DNA of 17,300 nucleotides from Gloeopeniophorella convolvens (lineage: Eukaryota > Basidiomycota > Agaricomycetes > Russulales), in contig WTXD01000216.1 in assembly GCA_022496205.1 (NCBI GenBank), forward strand, positions 1 through 17,300, given 5' to 3'. Of this stretch, positions 9,719 to 17,300 are shown one piece after another; the first letter of the stretch is position 1; each line of letters opens with the position of its first letter. The notes beneath the pieces were generated by a model that was not told the DNA's origin, ran no database searches, and saw nothing but the letters and a program-made list of their open reading frames with translations. The translations under genes and the position numbers were made by a program.

Positions 9719-12062
9719 GTTCTTCGCGAGGAGGAGCTTGCGCGCGCTGCGCAGCGCGCCCGCGCCCGCGTCTGCGAGGGCGAGGGCGCCGCGTGCGACG
9801 CGCGGGAATCTAGCTGTGCGGGGGTACAGCTCGAGCCCGGGGCAGCCGTCGTCCAACGGGCTGGCGATCGCGCTCGGCGCGGTGGTGCTTGGCGCAGGCG
9901 CGTACTACGCCGGCGCGCGGTCACAGCCCGCGGCAGCGGGTGCAAAGACAACCGAAGCGAAGGAGACGACGCCGTCCAAGCCCGTGTATGGCACACCGGA
10001 AGACTTTGCGCGTGCAATCGAGGAGCTCAAGGCTGCGTTCGCAGGCACGGAGGGCATCGTGTCGACTTCGCCGGATGAGCTTCAGGCGCATGGGTTTTCG
10101 CCCAACACGCATCACCCAGGTGCGTACCGGAACATCGCGAATTTGATGGGGGTGGGGGTTGGAGGGCTTACGTGTTCGCGAACGCAGGATGCGCGCATAG
10201 CGTTGTGGTCTACCCCACGTCGACTGAGGATGTCGTAAAGGTCGTCAATGTCGCGCGGAAGTACCGCATGCCTATCACGCCGTACTCGGGTGGGACGAGT
10301 CTAGAGGGGCACTTCTCGGGGTGCGTGACCCGTGCGGGCTTGATGCGAGCCCTGCATTGACTGGTCAGTTCTGCAGTGGAAGGAAGGAGGCATTTGCGTG
10401 GATTTGTCGGATATGAACAAAATTCTTGTTATTCATGGTGCGTGGGACTCAGGGTGCTTCAGGATGCGAGCTGACTCGAAGCCTTTCTTGCACGCACGCC
10501 GCGCAGCGGAGGACTCTGACCTTGTCTGCCAGCCGGGTGTGGGATGGATGGAGATAAACGAGACATTGAAAGAACAGGGCATCCCGTTGTTCTTCCCGGT
10601 GCGTGTCCACCCCTTTCCCGAAAGTGAGCCTCTCTGACACGGTGCTCCAGCTCGACCCCGGCCCAACTGCGACGATTGGTGGCATGCTAAGCACTGGGTG
10701 TTCCGGAAGTTAGCACCGTCTCCAGTGAAAGCCCAGTCATCCGCTGATTCTTCTCTTAATAGCGAATGCCGTTCGATACGGGACGGCCAAAGCTGAATGG
10801 TTCTTGAACGCGGTGAGCACGTTCTGTTCAACGCCATCCGGTTCCCAGCGCTGAATTCCTCCTGATGTCTAAGACAGTTGTGCTGCCCTCAGGCGAGGTG
10901 ATCAAGACCCGCCGCCGCTCGCGCAAGTCCTCTGCCGGCTTCGACACGACGAAGCTCTTCATCGGCGCCGAGGGTACGCTCGGCATCGTCACAGAGGTGA
11001 CGATCCGCCTCGCGCCTGTGATACCCACGACGGTCGCGACGGTGCGCTTCCCGAACGTACGCAAGGCGACCGAGGCCGTCATCGAGATCCTCAATACCGG
11101 CATCGGCATCCGTGCGCTTCTCCTCACGCATATGCCCGCTCTTCCCGCACTGACCCGAAAGCAGAGTGCATCGAACTGGTTGACGCAGCGTTCATGCGCG
11201 CGACGATGGCCGCAGGCAACCCCGCGCGCCAGTACGAAATTGCGGATCACCTGTTCTTCAAGCTGCAGGGTCCGACGCCCGGCGCGTTGAAGGAGGCGGT
11301 CGAAGTCGTGCAGACCGTGGTGGCCAAGCACGGCGGGGACAATTTCGCGCCCGCGCAGACGGAGGAAGAGGCCGACGCGATGTGGACTGATCGCAAGAAC
11401 GGGCTTTACAACGGGCTGGCAGCTGGGGGCCCCGGCGTCAAGGCGTGGTCGACGGATGTCTGGTGCGTGCTTTGATGTGATCTGTATCAGGGGTGCGGCG
11501 AGATAGGTGCTGATGCGTGGCGTTCAGCGTTCCTATCTCGCAGCTCCCGCAGCTTGTAGATGAGACGCAGCAGGACATCGAGGCTTCAGGGATTCTATAC
11601 TCTGTCATAGGCCATGCGGGCGATGGTGAAGCTTTCCCTTCATTTGAAGTGAAGGTACCAGGGCTGACGCACGCCGTAGGCAACTTCCATGCTCTGTTAC
11701 TGTTCCGGACGGACGAGGAGCTTAAGAAAGTACGTGCGCTCGTGCACCGCATGGTCAAGCGTGCACTCGCGCTTGACGGAACTTGTACGTCTCTCGCAGG
11801 GTGCTATGCACCTCGGAGGGCTGATTTTATGGCTCTATCTCTCTGCACAGGCACTGGAGAACATGGCGTTGGGATTGGCAAGAAGGAGTTCTTGATGGAG
11901 GAGCTGGGCGCTGGTACGGTGGGTCTGATGAAGACGGTCAAGCGGGCCATCGACCCACTGGGCATCATGAATCCCGGGAAGGCGAGTCCCTTCAGCCCAC
12001 ACGTTGCGTTATTGCTGACACCGCGACAGTTGTACCCTGACGATGAACCGACGTCTCACTAG
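9717..12062 (+). CDS. DLD1: Mitochondrial FAD-linked D-lactate dehydrogenase (cytochrome), tandem copy B
   Basis: Paralogue of the preceding gene, same predicted reaction and location. Twelve exons: 9717-10119, 10188-10324, 10377-10437, 10507-10598, 10651-10708, 10763-10812, 10874-11111, 11165-11462, 11528-11625, 11680-11784, 11851-11981, 12030-12062; 1704 nt, about 567 residues. Seen: Arg-rich presequence MFFARRSLRALRS, membrane segment [54 protein letters not shown]. Exons 3-6 and 8-11 have exactly the lengths of their copy A counterparts, and exon 7 (238 nt) equals copy A exons 7+8 (124+114). In that block about 66 of 80 residues match by eye. The first exon is richer in G/C-ending codons than copy A. 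Oddities: exon 2's strongest donor leaves a frame mismatch, so the weaker GTGACC donor at 10325 was used; the last intron is GC-AG. Probably functional if the exon 2 problem is a sequencing slip. Confidence 0.93.
10325..10376 (+). other. DLD1: Problem intron 2 of DLD copy B
   Basis: The consensus donor GTGCGT at 10321 would give a 133 nt exon 2, one base short of the 134 nt copy A exon, and breaks frame. Donor GTGACC at 10325 with acceptor CTGCAG at 10376 keeps frame but adds one residue after GHFSG. One more G in the G-run 10318-10321 would restore both the consensus donor and the copy A exon length. Confidence 0.6.
11982..12029 (+). other. DLD1: GC-AG intron, last intron of DLD copy B
   Basis: Donor GCGAGT after NPGK and acceptor CGACAG before LYPDDEPTSH. 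The homologous intron of copy A (8877-8942) sits at the same codon boundary with a normal GTGCGC donor, which confirms the site and points to a GT-to-GC change in copy B. The 48 nt intron has no in-frame stop, so retention would insert 16 residues. Confidence 0.85.
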
Positions 12063-12310
12063 TGCTGGATTGGGAGCGGCAGTCAAACGTGTGGTAGCAG
12101 TGGCGGACTCTTTGATCATGAGACTCATGAGCATGAACTATATGCGCAGCAGAAACGAGCGCCCAATTTCAAACTAATCGAACGTGCTCTTCCGGCACCG
12201 CAAGATATAGCCCTGTAGTCGGGCTTCTTGCCGCGGATACAGTCATCGCCTGCTAACTATCGTATACCATCTTGCTACAACAACAGAGGTAAAAAGACAC
12301 AACAATGGGC
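12063..12310. terminator. Convergent 3' regions of DLD copy B and eIF3e
   Basis: 248 bp between the two facing stop codons must hold both polyadenylation regions. No canonical AATAAA was picked out with confidence, which is usual in fungi. The two 3' UTRs may overlap. Confidence 0.4.
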
Positions 12311-13911
12311 TCATCGGGCGCCCTCGACGACGGCCGGTTGCTCCTGGACCTGCTGGGCCTGCTGTTGCCCCGTGCGACTGAGGGCCGCCCCGAGCGCCTG
12401 CGTCCGGATGCTGAGGCCGCGCGTCTTTTCAATGACGGACTGGTAGATTGGCAGTGCTGGACGGTTGATCTCGATGACGTTCTACAACCAATGTTCGATT
12501 ATGGGTAGACCCGCGGTATCAAGGAACGTGCCTTTTCGAGGTCAATCTTGGCGTCCGCCGCCATCCGGGTGTCACGGATGAGGTTGACAATCCATTTCTC
12601 GCCCTCTTCTGGTGATAGGTTGAGACGCGCGGAGAGGTCACTAAATCGAGACAGTCAGTACTAGCAACAGATGGAGGCACATAGAAAACGCACGCGATAT
12701 CGATGCGCTGGTGGATGCGGCAGTACGCCTCGCTGATAAGGTAGCGCGCGTTATCAAGGAACTCCTCACGGAACTCGCTGAGAAAGAAGTCGTTCGCGAC
12801 GGCGCGCTCTGCGAGCTGCAGCTCGCGCTGCGCCGCCTCGAAATCGAACTCGACGTAAAGCTCCTTGAGGAACCTAGTGACGGGGTCCGAGTACTGGTAC
12901 TCTTCGAGCTGGACGATCTTGACGACCTCCTTGATCGCGTGGCGAACACGGGAGCTCGTCGGCGCTGTGGCGCCGGGCGTCGTCTGCGCCTTGCGCGAGA
13001 GCACTGCGGCGACCGCGACGTAGCGCAGGACCCACGGCGACGCGGACTGAATCGCGTTCAGGTACGCCGGCGCGAGGAACGTCTCGAGCAGCAGCGTGCG
13101 CCCCGCGGGGTGGTTGAAGTACACGAAGAGCGACCAGTGCACGAGCCACGTGCGCGAATGCAGTGTCGAGAGCGGCTCGGTGTGTGCGGCGGCTGCGAGA
13201 GGGGCGGCTGATGCGCGCGTGTCGAGCGCCTCGCGGAGCGTATTGAGCTCTTCGAGGGCGACATCCCATTTGCCGGTGAGGATGTCTGAGGCGAGCTTGC
13301 CCCAGTGCGCTGAGGTGTTGAGGTCGACGTCGGTGGAGAGAACGCGGAAGTGGTAGAGGTAGTCGGCGGCGCCCGAGTAGTTCCCGTACGTGTACTGGAA
13401 CTTGCCAAAGTTGTAGAGCGCGGTGATTTGCTCGAGGGTGAGCTGGGGAAGGGCTCAGAGGAGTAGCACGTGCAGAGAATACGGATGGACGTACACCGTA
13501 GTTATCCTTCAGATAGGTCAAGTTTTGGTTTTTATCCTGGCGCAGAGCCTGCGCGACATCGGGGTTCTCGATCACATCAAGGACGGCCTGCGCCTCCTGC
13601 TGTAGCTGCTCGTTTGTCGATACAGCCTTTTCTCGCTTGGCGGCGAACTCTAATCCTTTCGTGTCAGATCGAACTCGCGGCCGAGAACACAGTCACTACG
13701 CACCATCTGGGACCTCTGAATCGGGGTTCAGCTGCTCGTAGAGTGATACGATGTAGTCCACCATGTTGGTGCCCTTTGCAAGCTCATACTGCGTCGCGGC
13801 GACTTGCTCTGGTGCGAAAAGACCGCTCTCATGGAGATGGGTGAGTAGCGGGAAGGCCAGATGTCTATCCAGGTAGGGTATTATCGTTCTTGTGAGGTCG
13901 TATTCGGCCAT
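12311..13911 (-). CDS. INT6: Eukaryotic translation initiation factor 3 subunit e (eIF3e/INT6)
   Basis: PCI-domain subunit of the eIF3 complex, which acts on the 40S ribosome in the cytosol. Minus-strand exons: 13704-13911, 13495-13649, 12694-13442, 12532-12640, 12311-12481; 1392 nt, 463 residues, all frames consistent. Start ATG 13911-13909 gives [18 protein letters not shown], the conserved N-terminus of the family. Further signatures: [57 protein letters not shown] and, at the C-terminal PCI domain, [19 protein letters not shown] and [18 protein letters not shown]. The length is normal for fungi. The last intron (12482-12531) has a GC donor; ignoring it would give a false early stop shortly after [15 protein letters not shown]. 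The tail is Gln-rich. It converges with DLD copy B (248 bp between stops) and diverges from the MPDU1-type gene. Confidence 0.96.
12482..12531 (-). other. INT6: GC-AG intron, last intron of eIF3e
   Basis: Read on the minus strand: exon ends GAAAAG, donor GCACGT, acceptor TTGTAG, next exon AACGTCATCGAG. Splicing joins AKIDLEK to NVIEINRP, the continuity expected for fungal eIF3e. The 50 nt intron carries an in-frame TAA, so retention would truncate the protein and remove about 56 C-terminal residues. Confidence 0.85.
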
Positions 13912-14060
13912 TTTGAGTACTCTGGTGCTGGATGACTCTCGAGACCCAAAACACAAGGATCAGAATGAAAATTCCGGTCCAGCACGTGACCCGCGTCGCA
14001 ATTGACACGTTCGTTCCGCGTCTCGGAGGTCACAGCTAGCTCATTGCTACCACCAACACC
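13912..14060. promoter_or_regulatory. Divergent promoter region of eIF3e and the MPDU1-type gene, with a CACGTG E-box
   Basis: Only 149 bp separate the two start codons. It contains a palindromic CACGTG at 13983-13988 followed by AC, a core bound in fungi by bHLH factors of the Cbf1/Pho4 type. No TATA box is obvious. Shared regulation is inference from spacing. Confidence 0.5.
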
Positions 14061-15104
14061 ATGACCTCCATTACAAGGAACCTGCCTTGGTTCATCAAGG
14101 ACCTCGGCGTGTCGATAGTAGGACAGGTGTGCATCACGTTTTGGTGCAAATGATATTCGTCTCACTTACGCAACGGACAGAAATGCTATGTCTCCATAGT
14201 AGAGAACCTTGACCTCGGGGATGTAGAATGCCTCAAATATTCGCTTTCTAAAGGCGTTGGGATTGCCATCGTAGTGGGTGGCTCAATAATGAAAGTGCCA
14301 CAGCTCCTTCTCAGTGCGTTTCTCGACCTACCAACGTGCGAGTATGACCCACCTGACTGTCTTAGTTCTTGGTGCTCGTTCTGCACGCGGCCTCTCCCTC
14401 ACCGCGTACATCCTCGAAACACTCTCCTATGCCATCACCCTCGCGTACTCTTCGCGAAATGGGTTTCCCTTCTCTACATATGGCGAGAATCTATTCCTCA
14501 CTATACAAAACGTCTTCATCACTCTCCTTATTATCCTCTACTCGCCTCCCCGCTCGGCTCGGCAGCTCACTACCGCGCCCAACCCTACGGGCAAGCTCCT
14601 TACCACCGTTGCTCTCATGGCTGCGGCGGGATTCGCTCTTTTTACCGCACCCGCGAGTGCACTTGCTGCCGCGCAGCTGGGCACGCTCCCCCTCTCGCTC
14701 TTCTCCAAGCTACCCCAAATCGCACAGAACCACCGCGCGCGCAGCACAGGACAACTTTCCGCGTTCGCTGTGATCTCCCAGATCGGCGGTTGCGCAGCAC
14801 GGCTCTTCACGACCGCGCAAGAGGTCAACGACCCGCTCGTCGCAGCCGGCTTCGCGCTGGCGCTGGCTCTCAACCTCGTTGTGGGGTTGCAGCTGTACGT
14901 GTACTGGGGCAAGGGCGTCGCACAAGAGACCGATACCCGCGCACGCGAAGGCGTTCCTGCAACTGAGAAAGAGGTGTATGGCCAGGACGAGAAGGTCGAT
15001 ATCGTTGTACCGCCACAGAGCCCTGCCCGTACCAGGCCACGCATTCGCAACAGGGCTCGCAGTCTACGCCATACGGGCGTAAGTGGGCGCGCAAGGTTGA
15101 TTAG
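14061..15104 (+). CDS. MPDU1-type PQ-loop protein (mannose-P-dolichol utilisation)
   Basis: Likely ER multi-pass membrane protein of the MPDU1/Lec35 family, needed for use of dolichol-phosphate mannose and glucose in glycan and GPI assembly. Exons: 14061-14126, 14181-14313, 14366-14973, 15036-15104; 876 nt, 291 residues. Seen: N-terminus MTSITRNLPWFIKDLGVSIV; first PQ loop GGSIMKVPQLLLILGARSAR; RGLSLTAYILETLSYAI; GFPFSTYGENLFLTIQ, very characteristic of the family; second PQ loop LFSKLPQIAQNHRARSTGQL; several hydrophobic segments between. The last intron (GTGTATG donor, ACCAG acceptor) was chosen because it turns a long unstructured read-through tail into a short basic C-terminus ending RKWARKVD. 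Without it the frame would run to 15339 and overlap the next gene's start. Frame is clean throughout. It pairs divergently with eIF3e. Confidence 0.9.
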
Positions 15105-15277
15105 GCTATGTAGCTTAGTACTGTCCTTGGGACATATTATAATTCCAGCCGGATATTTATTCTCGCCTGTACGTTTGAGTTGTGGTCTCTCGACCCTTCG
15201 CCGCTGGGCAGTGGCGAATTTTCGTGGGTCCGGCATTCCGGGCCGAGTATGTAAATTGAGGTTGCTTGTCGACGACC
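15105..15277. promoter_or_regulatory. Short intergenic region between MPDU1-type gene and AFG2
   Basis: 173 bp hold the 3' region of one gene and the promoter of the next, on the same strand. No distinct motif was recognised beyond an AT-rich ATATTATAATT stretch around 15135, which is far enough upstream of the ATG to be either a poly(A) or a promoter signal. Confidence 0.35.
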
Positions 15278-17300
15278 ATGACAGAAATCTCGTCGCGTAC
15301 TTTCATTGCCAGAATCGCGGACTCGGACGACGTCAGTGAGCGCGCGATCCGCCGGATTATTGTCAATAGCGATGTCGTGAAGGCGACCAAGTTGTGCGCT
15401 GGCGACGTCGTGGCCTTGGTAGACCTCAGCGCCAGTCAGGAAAATGGCAAACAGAAGGTCGGTGTACGTCCACCAACTGAAGGACCGCATGTATGCAACT
15501 GGAATATAGAGGCCATTTTCAGTTGGGACGCTTTGGCCATCTCTGGAGCTGGACAGCGACAGTGAGTAGTCTCTTGAGCGCGTTTCAGCACATTTCAATG
15601 CTGAGATGCGTCTTTTTCAGCCGTTGAGATTGCAGTCAATCTTATGAACACTGCTCGCCTTACTGAAGGTTCAAAGACCGTTATTTTTCCTTTGAATGTG
15701 CAAGGCACCAATACGCTCCCATCCTGGCTGCCTTCTCTGCGAAAGATGCCTCAGGCAGATGCCGTCCGGTTACGCGAGTTGGTCATGTTGGACGTCAACG
15801 ACGCACCAATGCGGGTCCTGGCCTCAAAAGACAAACCCGACAAGGAAAAAGCAGAGGGATTGGCTCACTTTGCTGGCGCGTGAAACATTGGGTACGAACG
15901 GGTCCGTTGTTTGGCGTCATCATTGCTCATCTGAAAGCCGCAGTCGATTTGAAGTATATATCACACTCGCAAGCCATCAGTGTCCAATATGAGGGAAAGG
16001 ATCGCCTGTTTTGTGTGTCCTTTGTTTCAACACCATCCGACGGGAACTGGAGCTTCCCCTGCAACAATCATGAACGATCCTACTTCGGACATCTCAGAGG
16101 ACCTAGCTGTGCTCAACGTAGAAGACACTCCCTTGCTCTTTACGGTCAGCTGGGACACGACTGTGGCAATCGAAGACGCGACGCAAGTGTCCGAGCCGAA
16201 GCTTGCAACAGTAACATGTTCTCCTATTCTATTTATATCATCTGACGCAGTAGCAGCTCGATGTTGGCGTCTCTGAGCAGAAAGACGGGGCCAATGCATA
16301 CGCGGCCGTCGGTGGCCTGGACGCGCAGATTGCACAGGTCCGAGACCTGATCGAAATTCCACTTCGCCGCCCCGAACTCTTCCGCCACTTTGGTGAGCTC
16401 GAGCTCGATCTGGTGTTCCCTGAAGTTGATCAGGCGGTAGGGCTCAAGCCTCCACGTGGTCTGCTTCTTCATGGCCCACCTGGGACCGGAAAGACGCACC
16501 TAGCGCGTGCCATTTCGACCTCAACAGGCTCGTCCGTGATCACGGTCAATGGACCCGAGCTGACTTCTGCATACCATGGTGAGACCGAGGCAAGCCTGCG
16601 ACGCGTGTTCGCTACGGCGCGTGCGCGTGCACCATGTATCGTCATTCTCGATGAAGTCGACGCGATCTGTCCTCTCCGTGAGGACGGTGCTGGCGGCGAG
16701 GCGGAAAAGCGCGTTGTTGCGACGCTGCTTACAGAGATGGACGGAATGGATGCCGAGGAAGGCGCGCGTGTTGTGGTCGTCGCGACCACGAACCGACCGA
16801 ATGCCATCGACCCGGCATTACGTCGTCCCGGACGTTTTGATCGCGAAATCGAGATCGGTAAGCCTAACCATCGTCTCTAATGTGCTATGCAGAGCTGAGA
16901 GCGTCTGCAGGCGTGCCTGACCTTAACGCTCGCATCTCGATATTGAAGGTTCTGTTAACGAAGACGCCGAACGATATCTTGCGGATCAACTGGAGCAATC
17001 GCATCTCGTGCTCATGGTTATGTCGGTGCAGACTCGCTGCCGTCGTCCGTGAAGCAGGCACACTCGCAATCAACGTTCCTCGCCTCTTCTTTGCAACCGA
17101 TTACTGCAGCTCGTTTGACCGCTGAGGACCTAACCGGCTCTACCCTCCGTGCGACCATCTGCACTACGCGCACACCGTCACTGCACCGCCAGTGCGCTTC
17201 GCACATCGTGGCTCGCCCACCGATCGCGCGCCTGCGCGAGTGCGTCGAGTGGCCGCTCGTGCACCGCGCAGCGCTCGCACGGCTCGGCGTGCGCGCGCCC
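15278..17300 (+). CDS. AFG2: AFG2/SPATA5-type AAA ATPase (3'-partial, several frame slips)
   Basis: Cdc48-like AAA ATPase; the yeast member releases Rlp24 during 60S ribosome maturation in the cytoplasm. Exons: 15278-15457, 15510-15561, 15621-15891, 15944-16210, 16257-16392, 16441-16857, 16911 to beyond the window. Seen: N-domain with FSVGTLWPSLEL, DWLTLLARETL, DLKYISHSQAISVQYEG; linker AAVGGLDAQIAQVRDLIEIP; D1 Walker A GPPGTGKT near 16480, Walker B IVILDEVDAIC, second region of homology TTNRPNAIDPALRRPGRFDR; then LAAVVREAGTLAI; start of D2 at RLRECVEWPLVHRAALARLG near 17230. Single-base frame changes are needed near 15846-15850, 16042-16044, 16978-16984, 16995, 17033, and several between about 17056 and 17225. 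The D1 exon itself is clean. Paralogous Cdc48 is excluded by the N-domain motifs and by the linker. It is either an active gene with sequencing indels or a young pseudogene. Confidence 0.88.
16211..16256 (+). other. AFG2: AFG2 intron with ambiguous stacked acceptors
   Basis: Donor GTAACA; three AGs close together at 16250, 16253 and 16256. Use of the first would bring TAG into frame immediately; the second and third keep frame and differ by one Gln before LDVGVSEQK. I chose the third. Confidence 0.5.
16393..16440 (+). other. AFG2: 48 nt frame-preserving AFG2 intron before Walker A
   Basis: GTGAGC donor and GGTAG acceptor. Removal gives FRHFGLKPPRGLLLHGPPG, matching the canonical AAA spacing. 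It contains no in-frame stop, so retention would insert 16 acidic/hydrophobic residues just ahead of the ATP-binding loop. Confidence 0.7.

Noticed and set aside
12874..13575. Long alternative minus-strand frame across eIF3e
   Set aside because: Its C-terminal part is a frame-shifted shadow of the GC-rich third eIF3e exon; the family motifs lie in the other frame.
15880..16245. Separate small gene starting at ATG 15880
   Set aside because: The ATG lies in the AFG2 coding/intron junction region, and its later codons are the AFG2 N-domain DLKYISHSQAISV.
1..17300. CRISPR array, prophage, secondary-metabolite cluster or toxin system
   Set aside because: There are no regularly spaced repeats, no phage or plasmid genes and no biosynthetic core enzymes; the recognised genes are ordinary eukaryotic housekeeping genes.

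Overview
The window looks like nuclear DNA from a filamentous basidiomycete, most likely an Agaricomycete. Genes are dense, are cut by many short introns (nearly all 45-65 nt, with GTGCGT/GTACGT/GTGAGT-type donors), and the exons are GC-rich. There is no sign of bacterial, viral or plasmid organisation. All gene models here were spliced by hand from reading frame, splice consensus and remembered family motifs; no database search was run.

Layout, left to right. (1) 1-2446 (+): the 5'-truncated autophagy E1 enzyme ATG7. (2) 2447-6633: about 4.2 kb without a confident gene. It holds a 1.3 kb segment (2959-4257) bounded by 44-45 bp perfect inverted repeats and TA dinucleotides, which looks like a non-autonomous Tc1/mariner-type element or a MITE-related repeat, plus one weak two-exon hypothetical on the minus strand (5004-5454). 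(3) 6634-8978 and 9717-12062 (+): a head-to-tail tandem pair of FAD-dependent mitochondrial D-lactate dehydrogenases (DLD1 family). Exon sizes are nearly identical, but one intron is present only in the first copy and the last intron of the second copy is GC-AG. (4) 12311-13911 (-): translation initiation factor eIF3 subunit e (INT6), convergent with the second DLD copy. (5) 14061-15104 (+): a MPDU1-type PQ-loop protein, sharing a 149 bp divergent promoter region with eIF3e. (6) 15278-17300 (+): a 3'-truncated AFG2/SPATA5-type AAA ATPase.

The genes are housekeeping functions (autophagy, D-lactate respiration, translation initiation, dolichol-linked sugar use, ribosome maturation) and do not form a pathway or a recognisable cluster. 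The only functional grouping is the DLD duplication.

A recurring oddity is single-nucleotide frame slips, several of them at short homopolymers. They are concentrated in the two terminal genes (ATG7 5' half, AFG2 throughout and worst at its right end), with one more likely case in DLD copy 2. eIF3e, MPDU1 and DLD copy 1 splice into clean frames. This pattern fits uncorrected sequencing indels better than gene death, but the sequence alone cannot decide. I did not find a convincing novel biological system.
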